From: Bradyrhizobium sp. AZCC 2262
GTDB lineage: Bacteria; Pseudomonadota; Alphaproteobacteria; Rhizobiales; Xanthobacteraceae
Reading direction: 5' to 3'
Length of the DNA: 64,000 nt
NCBI RefSeq assembly: GCF_036924535.1
Contig: NZ_JAZHRT010000001.1
Coordinates: forward strand, 7,502,001 to 7,566,000
Below are positions 33,198-40,770 of the stretch, one piece after another. A model generated the notes under the pieces. The model saw only the letters and a list, made by a program, of their open reading frames with translations. It did not search any database and was not told the DNA's origin. The translations under genes were made by a program, and so were the position numbers. Positions within the stretch are counted from its first letter, which is position 1. Each line of letters starts with the position of its first letter.

Positions 33198-34382
33198 TCA
33201 CGCCCCCGGCAGATCGAGGATGCGCTTGGCGACAATGCCGAGCATCACCTCGCTGGTGCCGCCTTCGATCGAGTTGGCCTTGGTGCGCAGCCAGGCGCGC
33301 GGGCGGGCGCCGTTTCTCGAACGATCGCTTTCCCATTCCAGCGCATCGATGCCGCCGGCCGACATCAGGATCTCGTGGCGGCGCTTGTTGAGCTCGGTGC
33401 CGTAATATTTCATCGCCGAGGAAAATGCCGGATGCGATTGCCCGGCTTTCGCCAGATCGACGGCGCGTTCGGCCACGGCGGCAAACGCCGCCTCGTCGAT
33501 GTCGAACTCTGCGATCTGGCCGCGCATCATGGCATCGTCGAGCCGGCCGGAATCGTCGCTACCGATGGAGTCGGCGGCGACCTGCCCGAGCGGACGGCCG
33601 ATGCCGCGTTCTCCCGTGCCTGAGATCATCGCGCGCTCATGCTGCAGCAGGTATTTCGCGACATCCCAGCCGCGGTTGACGGTGCCCACCACGTGTGACT
33701 TCGGCACGCGCACATTGTCGAAGAAGGTTTCGCAGAACGGCGAATAGCCTGAGATCAGGAGAATGGGCTTGGTCGAGACGCCCTTCGAGGCCATGTCGAA
33801 CAGGATAAAACTGATGCCGTCGTGCTTCTTCGCCGCGGGATCGGTCCGCACCAGGCAGAAAATCCAGTCGGCGTAATTCGCGTACGACGTCCAGATCTTC
33901 TGGCCGTTGATAATGTAGTCGTCGCCCTCGCTTTCGGCGCGGGTCTGCAGCGAGGCGAGGTCCGATCCGGCATTCGGCTCGGAATAGCCCTGGCACCAGC
34001 GGATCAGGCCCGCGGCGATCTTTGGCAGATGCTCCTGCTTCTGCGCTTCGTTGCCATATTTCAGCAGCGCCGGCCCAAGCATCCAGATGCCAAAACTCGA
34101 CAGCGGCGACCGCGCGCCCATCGCCGCCATCTCCTCGCGCAGCACCTTGTGCTCGGCGCGATCGAGCCCCCCACCGCCATATTCCTTCGGCCAATCCGGC
34201 ACAGTCCAGCCCTTGTCGCGCATCCGCTCGAACCAGACGCGCTGCGGCTCGGACGAGAACTTTGCGTTACGGCCGCCCCAATAGGTGTCGTTCTCCGAGG
34301 TCATCGGACGCCGCATCTCAGGCGGGCAATTGGCCTCCAGCCAGGCGCGGGTTTCATGGCGGAATGTTTCCAGATCGGACAT
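33198..34382 (-). CDS. acyl-CoA dehydrogenase
   Basis: The 394-residue protein carries the FAD/substrate motifs WCQGYSEPNAGSDLASLQT and IWTSYANYADWIFCLVRTD and ends with ANSIEGGTSEVMLGIVAKRILDLP, a clear acyl-CoA dehydrogenase C terminus. It probably forms a functional pair with the product of the downstream gene. The divergent gene at 34545 encodes a carboxymuconolactone decarboxylase-like protein, so the locus may serve breakdown of an alicyclic or aromatic acid; this is inference from context. Confidence 0.92.
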   Translation of the reverse strand: MSDLETFRHETRAWLEANCPPEMRRPMTSENDTYWGGRNAKFSSEPQRVWFERMRDKGWTVPDWPKEYGGGGLDRAEHKVLREEMAAMGARSPLSSFGIWMLGPALLKYGNEAQKQEHLPKIAAGLIRWCQGYSEPNAGSDLASLQTRAESEGDDYIINGQKIWTSYANYADWIFCLVRTDPAAKKHDGISFILFDMASKGVSTKPILLISGYSPFCETFFDNVRVPKSHVVGTVNRGWDVAKYLLQHERAMISGTGERGIGRPLGQVAADSIGSDDSGRLDDAMMRGQIAEFDIDEAAFAAVAERAVDLAKAGQSHPAFSSAMKYYGTELNKRRHEILMSAGGIDALEWESDRSRNGARPRAWLRTKANSIEGGTSEVMLGIVAKRILDLPGA

Positions 34383-34544
34383 GTCGGCGTTTCCATGTTG
34401 GAACGTTTGGAAATGACCTTAGTCGCCGCATTGCGGAATTCAACATATGTCTAGCGTCAGCCCATGCCGCGCCGGCAGTGGTCACTGTGCCCGATCGGGT
34501 GTATGCGCAAGGCGGTAACGATTGAAAAACAAGAGGAAACGGGC

Positions 34545-35090
34545 ATGCGGCTGAAATTGCTTTCGCCTGGCGAAATGAGCGCCGAACAAAAAGAAACCTA
34601 CGTCGAGGCGATATCGGGCAAGCGCGGCGCCCCGCCGGCGCCGATGATGGCCTGGCTCAACAGCCCGGACATGGCGCGGCACGCCACGCGGCTTGGCGAG
34701 CAGCTTCGTTTCAACACGATCTTTCCCGCAAAGCTCTCCGAGATCGCGATCCTCGTCACCGCGCGGCACTGGACCTCGCATTACGAATGGTTCGCGCATA
34801 AGCGCCTGGCGCTGAAAGGCGGCATGGATCCCAAGGTCATCGAAGACATAAGGGATCGCCGTACGCCGACTTTCGATGACCCCAAGGGCAAGATGATCTA
34901 CGATCTCGCCAAATCGCTGCATGAAGGCAAAGGCGTCTCGCAGCCGCTGTACGATGAGGCCGTGAAGGTGCTCACCGAGCGCGGGATTGTCGAGGTGATC
35001 GGGCTGTGCGGTTACTACACCATGGTGTCGATGACGCTGAACACGTTTGAATTCGGACTGCCGGATGGAGAAGTGTCGGACTTGGCGTGA
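34545..35090 (+). CDS. carboxymuconolactone decarboxylase family protein
   Basis: The ATG at 34545 follows AGAGG and gives 181 residues (MRLKLLSPGEMSAEQKETYVEAISGKRGAPPAP...). The helical core RLGEQLRFNTIFPAKLSEIAILVTARHWTSHYEWFAHKRLALKGGMD matches the CMD/AhpD fold (PF02627). No CxxC pair is present, so a peroxidase role is unlikely. It is divergent from the acyl-CoA dehydrogenases and precedes a VOC-fold protein. Its substrate cannot be read from sequence. Confidence 0.88.
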   Translation: MRLKLLSPGEMSAEQKETYVEAISGKRGAPPAPMMAWLNSPDMARHATRLGEQLRFNTIFPAKLSEIAILVTARHWTSHYEWFAHKRLALKGGMDPKVIEDIRDRRTPTFDDPKGKMIYDLAKSLHEGKGVSQPLYDEAVKVLTERGIVEVIGLCGYYTMVSMTLNTFEFGLPDGEVSDLA

Positions 35091-35098
35091 ACCTCTAA

Positions 35099-35243
35099 GC
35101 TCCCTCGCCCCGCTCTTGCGGGGAGAGGGTTGGGGTGAGGGGCTCTCTCCGCGAATTGTGATCTCACGATAGACCTGTACCCCCTCACCCGAACTTTCCG
35201 CTTCGCGTAAAGTTCGACCTCTCCCCGCAAGCGGGGCGAGGTA
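35099..35243. repeat. palindromic intergenic repeat (CTCGCCCCGC...GCGGGGCGAGG family)
   Basis: The ends CCCTCGCCCCGCTCTTGCGGGGAGAGG and CCTCTCCCCGCAAGCGGGGCGAGG are inverted copies; inner blocks GGGGTGAGGGGCT and CCCCCTCACCCG also pair. A translated copy is inside the ABC ATPase gene at 9371-9523. Confidence 0.85.
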
Positions 35244-35267
35244 AGAAGCATCGCAAACGGAGAAAAT

Positions 35268-35762
35268 ATGCCCCAGAACCCACCCATCATTGCCGGCACC
35301 CGGATCGGGCATGTCCATCTCAAGGTCGCCGACCTCGAACGCGCGCTGGGGTTTTATTGCGGCGTGCTCGGCTTCGAGGTGATGCAGCGGATGGGCTCCG
35401 GTGCCGCATTCATTTCGGCCGGCGGCTATCACCATCACATCGGCCTCAACACCTGGGAAAGCAAAGGTGGCCAACCACCGCCGCCGGGGACCACCGGGCT
35501 GTTTCACACCGCCATTCTTTATCCCACTCGCCCGGCGCTGGCGGATGCGCTGTATCGCGTGATCGAGGCCGGCATCGAGCTTGATGGCGCCAGCGACCAC
35601 GGCGTCAGCGAGGCGCTCTATTTGCGCGATCCCGACCAGAACGGCGTCGAGCTCTACCGTGACCGGCCGCAGGAAGAATGGCCGCGCGCGCCGGATGGAT
35701 CGCTGGCGATGTTCACGAAACGACTGGATCTGGAGGATCTGCTGCGGCAGCGGGAAGCGTAA
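35268..35762 (+). CDS. VOC-fold (glyoxalase/extradiol dioxygenase-like) protein
   Basis: The 164-residue protein has two beta-alpha-beta-beta-beta modules with metal-ligand candidates His in GHVHLKV, His in GLFHTAIL and Glu in NGVELYRD, as in catechol 2,3-dioxygenase-like single-domain VOC proteins. It may act on a ring or dicarbonyl compound. It follows the CMD-family gene but is separated by a palindromic repeat. Confidence 0.9.
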   Translation: MPQNPPIIAGTRIGHVHLKVADLERALGFYCGVLGFEVMQRMGSGAAFISAGGYHHHIGLNTWESKGGQPPPPGTTGLFHTAILYPTRPALADALYRVIEAGIELDGASDHGVSEALYLRDPDQNGVELYRDRPQEEWPRAPDGSLAMFTKRLDLEDLLRQREA

Positions 35763-35765
35763 TCC

Positions 35766-35854
35766 CGTAGCCCGGATGGAGCGAAGCGCAATCCGGGGCC
35801 AGTGCACGCCGGACGGACGGTTCCCGGATTGCGCTTCGCTTCATCCGGGCTACG
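35766..35854. repeat. palindromic repeat (GTAGCCCGGATGGAGCGAAGC family)
   Basis: GTAGCCCGGATGGAGCGAAGCGCAATCCGGG at the left and its inverse CCCGGATTGCGCTTCGCTTCATCCGGGCTAC at the right form a near-perfect hairpin between convergent genes. The right arm overlaps the end of the MFS gene and supplies its stop codon (35850-35852). Confidence 0.8.
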
Positions 35855-37124
35855 CTTTCTTTCCGCGTCCCCTGATCATGACCAGCACGGCCGCGGTCAG
35901 CTCCACCGCGATGCAGCCATAGAACGGCAGCGTGTAGCTTCCCGAGAGATCGCGCAGCAACCCGACCACGCCGGGGCCGAATGCGTAGGTGATCTGGTTG
36001 ATCGCCGTTATCAAACTAACGAGCACACCGAATGAGCGCGGGTCGAACTCGCGCTGCACGATCAGCGCCGGCAGCGTGATCAGATTGCCGACTGAAAATC
36101 CGAACAACGCGCAGGCGGCGATCAGCGCGTAATCATGATGCACGTTGATGACGATGAGCAGCGCGATCGCCTGGCTGACGAAGGAGAGCGAGGACGCCAG
36201 CCGCTGGTTGAGCCGGTCGATCACGAATGAAAACAGCACGCGGCCGACCACCGCCATCGCGGTCAACAGCGCCACCGCAATCGCCGCCTGCTGTCGCCCG
36301 ATCACCGAATCCAGAAACGAGATCAGGTGGACGATGAAGCCGACCTGCGCGAACAGCACCAGCGCGAACGCCGCCGACACCGAGAGGAACCCGATATCGC
36401 GAAAGGCGCGTGCCCGGATCTGCGTCGGCGACGGCGCGTCCGCGGCTTCGACGGCGCCTCCGCTCGAATGAACCGGCGGCCGTCCGACCGACAGGAGAAT
36501 CACCGGAACCATCACTGCGACCATTACCACGGCTGAGGCGATCATCGCGCCGGAGAAGCCGAAATAGCCGATCGCCATGACCATCAAGGGCACACCGGCG
36601 ATGCCGCCAAAGCTCGCGCCGTTCAGCGCCAGGCTGATCGCCATGCCGCGCTTTTTGTCGAACCAGAGGCCAAGCGTGTTGGTGATCATGCCGAGACTGG
36701 TGCCAGCCCAGCCGAAGGCGAGCATCGCATTGGCGAGATAGAGCTGCCAGGGCTCGCGGACCTGCCCAATCGAGATCGCGGCCAAAGCCATCGTGCAGAC
36801 GCCCGCGATCATGCAGTTCCGGGGCCCGAACCCCTTGATCGCCTCGCTGACAAAGGCGACCAGCGCCGCGCCCGACAAGTAGAAGAACGTCGTGCCCGAA
36901 GAGATCAGCGACGCCGGCCAGCCGTGCAACCGCTGCAACTCGGCGACATAGACGCTCTGGCCATAGAAGCCGAACGCCCAACCGAAGGTCGCCAGCAGGA
37001 AACAGACGGCCACGATGCGCCAGCCGTCGTAGCGGATCGAAGCTTCGTCCAGAGGGGTATAGTTGAGAGCGTCCAAGAGATATCTCTTTGTCACTGTGTT
37101 GTCGTTGCCGAACTTGCCCGGCAC
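35850..37124 (-). CDS. MFS transporter
   Basis: The 424-residue protein has 12 predicted membrane helices, with the central loop near residues 210-235. After a 30-residue cytoplasmic head come WRIVAVCFLLATFGWAFGFYGQSVYVAELQ and FGWAGTSLGMITNTLGLWFDKKRGMAISLALNGASFGG, typical of the oxalate/formate or monocarboxylate-like MFS group. It probably moves an organic acid; direction is unknown. The last codons fall in a palindromic repeat. Confidence 0.88.
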   Translation of the reverse strand: MPGKFGNDNTVTKRYLLDALNYTPLDEASIRYDGWRIVAVCFLLATFGWAFGFYGQSVYVAELQRLHGWPASLISSGTTFFYLSGAALVAFVSEAIKGFGPRNCMIAGVCTMALAAISIGQVREPWQLYLANAMLAFGWAGTSLGMITNTLGLWFDKKRGMAISLALNGASFGGIAGVPLMVMAIGYFGFSGAMIASAVVMVAVMVPVILLSVGRPPVHSSGGAVEAADAPSPTQIRARAFRDIGFLSVSAAFALVLFAQVGFIVHLISFLDSVIGRQQAAIAVALLTAMAVVGRVLFSFVIDRLNQRLASSLSFVSQAIALLIVINVHHDYALIAACALFGFSVGNLITLPALIVQREFDPRSFGVLVSLITAINQITYAFGPGVVGLLRDLSGSYTLPFYGCIAVELTAAVLVMIRGRGKKA

Positions 37125-37200
37125 ATGTCGGTAACAGCGAACAAAGCTACAAGTGTCATCAATTCGACGCGGGTCGAACTGTCAGCAGATGGCAGCTATC

Positions 37201-37290
37201 GCGTTTTCGAGCGAAGTGGATCCCGGTTCGCGTAAAGAAAACGCGTCAAACATGAAGCTAGAGCGCGGCTCTGATTCAATCAGAGCCGAG
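37201..37290. repeat. palindromic repeat with terminator-like hairpin
   Basis: GCGTTTTCGAGCGAAGTGGATCCCGGTTCGCGTAAAGAAAACGCG (37201-37245) is a hyphenated palindrome also found, altered, at 61054-61127. It is followed by a perfect 11-pair hairpin CGGCTCTGATT-C-AATCAGAGCCG (37266-37288), which can end transcription of the SnoaL-like or MFS genes. Confidence 0.7.
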
Positions 37291-37292
37291 CT

Positions 37293-37655
37293 CTAGTCAG
37301 CCGGTTTCGACGGGTCGTAAAAGAACCGCTCGCGAAACACCCTGTCGCCGCGCCATTCCTGCAGCGCGACTTCGTCGAACCGGTCGGTCTTGCCGGATTT
37401 GTAGACGAACTCAAACACCCAGTTGATCGCGACGCGATCACCCTCGACGACCGAGGCGACGCAGGTCGACGTCACGCTCTTCACGCGTTCCAGCACCGCG
37501 CGCTCATGCGCCACCAGGACGTCGCGGCCGACCCGTGGCGCAGCCGCGTTCTCCTGCATGCTGGCGTCCTCGGTATAGAAACGCTCGATCGCTCCGGCAT
37601 GGTCGCCGGAGACGACGGCAGCAATGAACTCATCGAGACGGGCGCGCGTCGGCAT
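37293..37655 (-). CDS. SnoaL/NTF2-like protein
   Basis: The 120-residue protein has the NTF2-like layout (LDEFIAAVVSGDHAGAIERFYTEDASMQENAAAPRVGRDVLVAHERAVLERV ... VALQEWRGDRVFRERFFYDP). Such proteins may be small isomerases, hydrolases or binding proteins. It starts 27 bases after the end of the upstream MFS gene on the same strand, so the two are probably co-transcribed. Confidence 0.82.
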   Translation of the reverse strand: MPTRARLDEFIAAVVSGDHAGAIERFYTEDASMQENAAAPRVGRDVLVAHERAVLERVKSVTSTCVASVVEGDRVAINWVFEFVYKSGKTDRFDEVALQEWRGDRVFRERFFYDPSKPAD

Positions 37656-37682
37656 GGAGCCTCCAGGAAAACAGATTGAAGA

Positions 37683-38933
37683 TCAGATACTCGGGTCGGG
37701 AATCTCGTCGACCGCCTGCAGCTTCGCCCGGCGTTTTGCGAACGACGCAAACGACAGCACCGCAAGACCGAGCAGCACCGGCGGAAACACCACCATATTT
37801 ACCATCGACCAGCCGTAATGCGCCAGCAGCTGGCCCGACGAGAACGAGCCGAGCGCCATCATCCCGAACACCAGGAAATCGTTGAAGGCCTGCACCTTGT
37901 TTCGTTCCTGCGGCCGGTGCGTCTCCAGCACCAGCGCGGACGCGCCGATAAAGGCAAAGTTCCACCCCACCCCGAGCACAATCAGCGTCGCCCAAAAGTG
38001 AATCGCGGTGATGCCGGAAAGGCCGATCCCCGCCGCCGCGGCCTCCAGCAGCAGGCCGAGCGCCACGATCCTGGGCGCGCCGAAGCGCGCGATCAGCGAT
38101 CCCGTGAAGAAGCTCGGCCCGTACATCGCCACGATGTGCCACTGAATGCCGAAATTGGAATCGCTGACGGTCAGCCCGCACATTTTCATGGCGAGCGGCG
38201 CGGAGGTCATCACAAGGTTCATCATGGGGTACGCAATCACCCCGCACAGCGCGGCGGCGATGAAGCGCGGCTGCCGCGCGACCGTCCACAGCGGCCGGCC
38301 GCCATGCAGATCCGATGGTGCGGGCTTTGGCGCATCGACGCCCCACAGCACCGCCATCGCCACCAGCGCGACGAAGGCCTGCACCACGAAGCTGAACGAA
38401 AACAAATAAGGCGGCCAGATATCCATCGTCCACTGCACGAGCTGCGGGCCGAGCACGCCGGCGAACACGCCGCCCGCCATCACCCACGACACGGCCTTCG
38501 GCCGGAATGCTGTGCTGGCGCCGTCGGCGGCGGCAAAACGATAGGACTGCGCCACCGCGCCGTAGAGACCGCCGAGAAACGTCGCGCCGCAGAACAGCCA
38601 GAACGAGGCGTACAGGACGGCGATGGCGGCGAGCGCGCCGGTCAGCACGCCGCAGAACGTACCGATGATGAAAGCCGCGCGGCGGCCATAGGCGCGCGAG
38701 ATCGCCCCTGTCGGCAGCGTGCCGGCGGCAAGCCCGAGCACATACATCGAGAGCGGCACGGTGGCGAGCGAGATGTTCGGCGCCAGCGTCGCGCCGACGA
38801 TCGAGCCGGTGGCGAAAATGACAGCCGAATTGTCGCCGGTCAGCGCCTGCGCCGCGGCGAGCCGCAGCACATTGCCACGCGCACGGGCGTCATCGGTTAG
38901 CTCTACGGTGGCTGTCGCATCCAGCATCGGCAT
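37683..38933 (-). CDS. MFS transporter
   Basis: The 416-residue protein has 12 predicted membrane helices. MYVLGLAAGTLPTGAISRAYGRRAAFIIG contains the loop 2-3 MFS signature (GxxSRAYGRR) and NFAFIGASALVLETHRPQERNKVQAFNDFLVFG is typical of the drug/sugar-like group. The substrate is unknown. It shares an operon with the small NTF2-like protein downstream. Confidence 0.88.
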   Translation of the reverse strand: MPMLDATATVELTDDARARGNVLRLAAAQALTGDNSAVIFATGSIVGATLAPNISLATVPLSMYVLGLAAGTLPTGAISRAYGRRAAFIIGTFCGVLTGALAAIAVLYASFWLFCGATFLGGLYGAVAQSYRFAAADGASTAFRPKAVSWVMAGGVFAGVLGPQLVQWTMDIWPPYLFSFSFVVQAFVALVAMAVLWGVDAPKPAPSDLHGGRPLWTVARQPRFIAAALCGVIAYPMMNLVMTSAPLAMKMCGLTVSDSNFGIQWHIVAMYGPSFFTGSLIARFGAPRIVALGLLLEAAAAGIGLSGITAIHFWATLIVLGVGWNFAFIGASALVLETHRPQERNKVQAFNDFLVFGMMALGSFSSGQLLAHYGWSMVNMVVFPPVLLGLAVLSFASFAKRRAKLQAVDEIPDPSI

Positions 38934-39174
38934 TCCCGCCCGGCGGGCCCCGGGCAGGGAGCCTCATTGATTCATTGCGGGGCACTATGAAGATGCCAGG
39001 GGACGCGATCAACCGGCGCAAACGGGCGTACGCCATGCGAGGGGCGCAAGCACCTGTCGCGGGAAATGCTTCTTGGACCGAAAGTTCTTGGACCGAAAGC
39101 CAGACCAGCGCAACACACCCGCACGCGTGGACCGCAGATCACGCTTCGTCAATCCGCCGCACGAAAATGCCCTT
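38934..39174. other. gap without a gene; 15-bp tandem duplication
   Basis: No coding frame is convincing here. TTCTTGGACCGAAAG occurs twice head to tail (39070-39084 and 39085-39099). Confidence 0.5.
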
Positions 39175-39666
39175 TCACGGCCGCTTCTTGTCCGACCTCC
39201 TTTCGGCTCGCACCGCGCCGGTCTTGTGGACCTTCGAGCGAGGATCCGCGCCGGCATGCGGGAAACCTGGGCTCCAATCCAGCGCAATCGTGGCGGCGAA
39301 GCCGAAGAAGCTGGAGCGGCTCATGCCGAACTCCGCGGCGCGCTTGTCGATCCTCGCGATCAGGCTCTTCGGCAAATAGACGTTCACCCGTTCGGACGGA
39401 TCGGGTGGATCGACCCCGACAATGAAATAGGCGACGACGTCGGCGCCCTTGGGCAGCGCGATCTGCTCGATCGGCGTCGGCTCCGGCAGCGGCATGCCCT
39501 GCTCTGCGATTCCGTCCAGCGCTCGCGCCAGCGCATCCTCCGCTCGCTCTATCGCCTCCTCCTGCGATCGCCCGCCAGCCACGCAGCCCGGAAAATCGGG
39601 GAACCACGCGCCGAGCGCCCCGCGCCGACCACGCTCCAGCACTGCCGGATAGAGCCGCTTCTTCAA
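39175..39666 (-). CDS. hicB: HicB-family antitoxin (solitary)
   Basis: The 163-residue protein has the partial RNase H-like HicB domain (YPAVLERGRRGALGAWFPDFPGCVAGGRSQEEAIERAEDALARALDGI) and a C-terminal ribbon-helix-helix (VNVYLPKSLIARIDKRAAEFGMSRSSFFGFAA) with a basic tail. HicB neutralises the mRNase HicA and represses its own promoter. No HicA-like gene lies on either side, so it is an orphan or regulator. The start is TTG at 39666 after GGGGAGG. A palindrome in the divergent promoter region is its probable operator. Confidence 0.82.
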   Translation of the reverse strand: MKKRLYPAVLERGRRGALGAWFPDFPGCVAGGRSQEEAIERAEDALARALDGIAEQGMPLPEPTPIEQIALPKGADVVAYFIVGVDPPDPSERVNVYLPKSLIARIDKRAAEFGMSRSSFFGFAATIALDWSPGFPHAGADPRSKVHKTGAVRAERRSDKKRP

Positions 39667-39692
39667 TCTGGCCTCCCCACGACTATTATGCT

Positions 39693-39720
39693 ATTTAACA
39701 CACAGGTTAGTGTGTCAAAT
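39693..39720. promoter_or_regulatory. palindromic operator between hicB and methyltransferase
   Basis: ATTTAACACAC (39693-39703) and GTGTGTCAAAT (39710-39720) are inverted copies with one mismatch and a six-base spacer. Position, immediately upstream of divergent hicB, fits autorepression by its ribbon-helix-helix domain. Confidence 0.55.
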
Positions 39721-39747
39721 CACACATCGAATATAGCATAGCCCGAG

Positions 39748-40629
39748 ATGGAGAGCAAAATGGACGCGCAAGCCGAGCTCCGTATCATCCGTGCGGCCTA
39801 CGCCAAGCAGGTCCTTGCCGCTGCCAACGTGGCGGATGCGCGCGTCACGCAGGCGTTTGCGGTCATTCCCCGCGAGGATTTTCTGGGCCCCGGGCCGTGG
39901 CTGGTGCGGCGGTGGCTCCATAACTATGTTTCGACGCCCGATGCCGATCCCGTCTATCTCTATACCGACGATCTGGTCGCGCTCGTGCCCGAGCGTGGCC
40001 TCAACAACGGGCAACCGTCGTTGCACGCACATCTCATTCACCAGGCCTCGCCCGCCGCAGGCGAACACGTGGTGCATGTTGGGACGGGCACCGGCTATTA
40101 CACCGCCATTCTCGCGCATCTCGTCGGACCGTCGGGCCGGGTGACGGCAATCGAGTATGATGGGGCTCTCGCCGCACGGGCCGAAGCCAGCCTCGCTCGG
40201 TACGGAAATGTCGCCGTGATCGAGGGCGACGGCACGCAGGTGCTGTTCGATGCCGCCGACGTCATCTATGTCAATGCCGGCTGCACGCGGCCTGCCACGC
40301 GCTGGCTCGACGGCCTTGCCGATGGCGGCCGCCTGATCATGCCGATGACGTCGGATCAGGGATTTGGCGGTATCGCGCCGGCGCGCATGGCGAGCGCGGG
40401 CGCGGTGTTCCGCATTGAGCGAAGAGGCGCCGATTATCTCGCATACTGGATCTCGCCCGTTGCGATCTTTCCCTGCGCCGGCAGCCGCGACGAGGCGTCC
40501 GAACGGGCGCTTGCCGAAGCCTTTGCCGGTGGCGGCTGGCAAAAGGTTACACGGCTGTACCGAGACCAGGACGTTCCCGACGAGCGCTGCTGGCTTCGCG
40601 GACCGGGATGGTGCCTCGCCTATAACTAA
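39748..40629 (+). CDS. protein-L-isoaspartate O-methyltransferase-like protein
   Basis: The 293-residue protein carries SAM motif I in EHVVHVGTGTGYYTAILAHLVGPSGRVTAIEYD and PCMT-like flanks (YAKQVLAAANVADARVTQAFAVIPREDFLGPGPW; LYTDDLVALVPERGLNNGQPSLHAHLIH). Length exceeds the usual 210-220 residues because of a C-terminal extension. It may repair isoaspartyl residues or methylate another carboxyl group. An in-frame ATG at 39760 is an alternative start. Confidence 0.85.
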   Translation: MESKMDAQAELRIIRAAYAKQVLAAANVADARVTQAFAVIPREDFLGPGPWLVRRWLHNYVSTPDADPVYLYTDDLVALVPERGLNNGQPSLHAHLIHQASPAAGEHVVHVGTGTGYYTAILAHLVGPSGRVTAIEYDGALAARAEASLARYGNVAVIEGDGTQVLFDAADVIYVNAGCTRPATRWLDGLADGGRLIMPMTSDQGFGGIAPARMASAGAVFRIERRGADYLAYWISPVAIFPCAGSRDEASERALAEAFAGGGWQKVTRLYRDQDVPDERCWLRGPGWCLAYN

Positions 40630-40770
40630 GGTGCGGAAACGCCCAGGCAGCGTGCCGACCAAAGCGGCGCGGTCGCAAGCGAGATAGCCGTGCGCACATT
40701 GGACAGCCCGCGGGCAGACGCGTAATCAGGGCCGGCTGTATGTGCCGTGAGCCTTCCCGGAGCGCAAACC

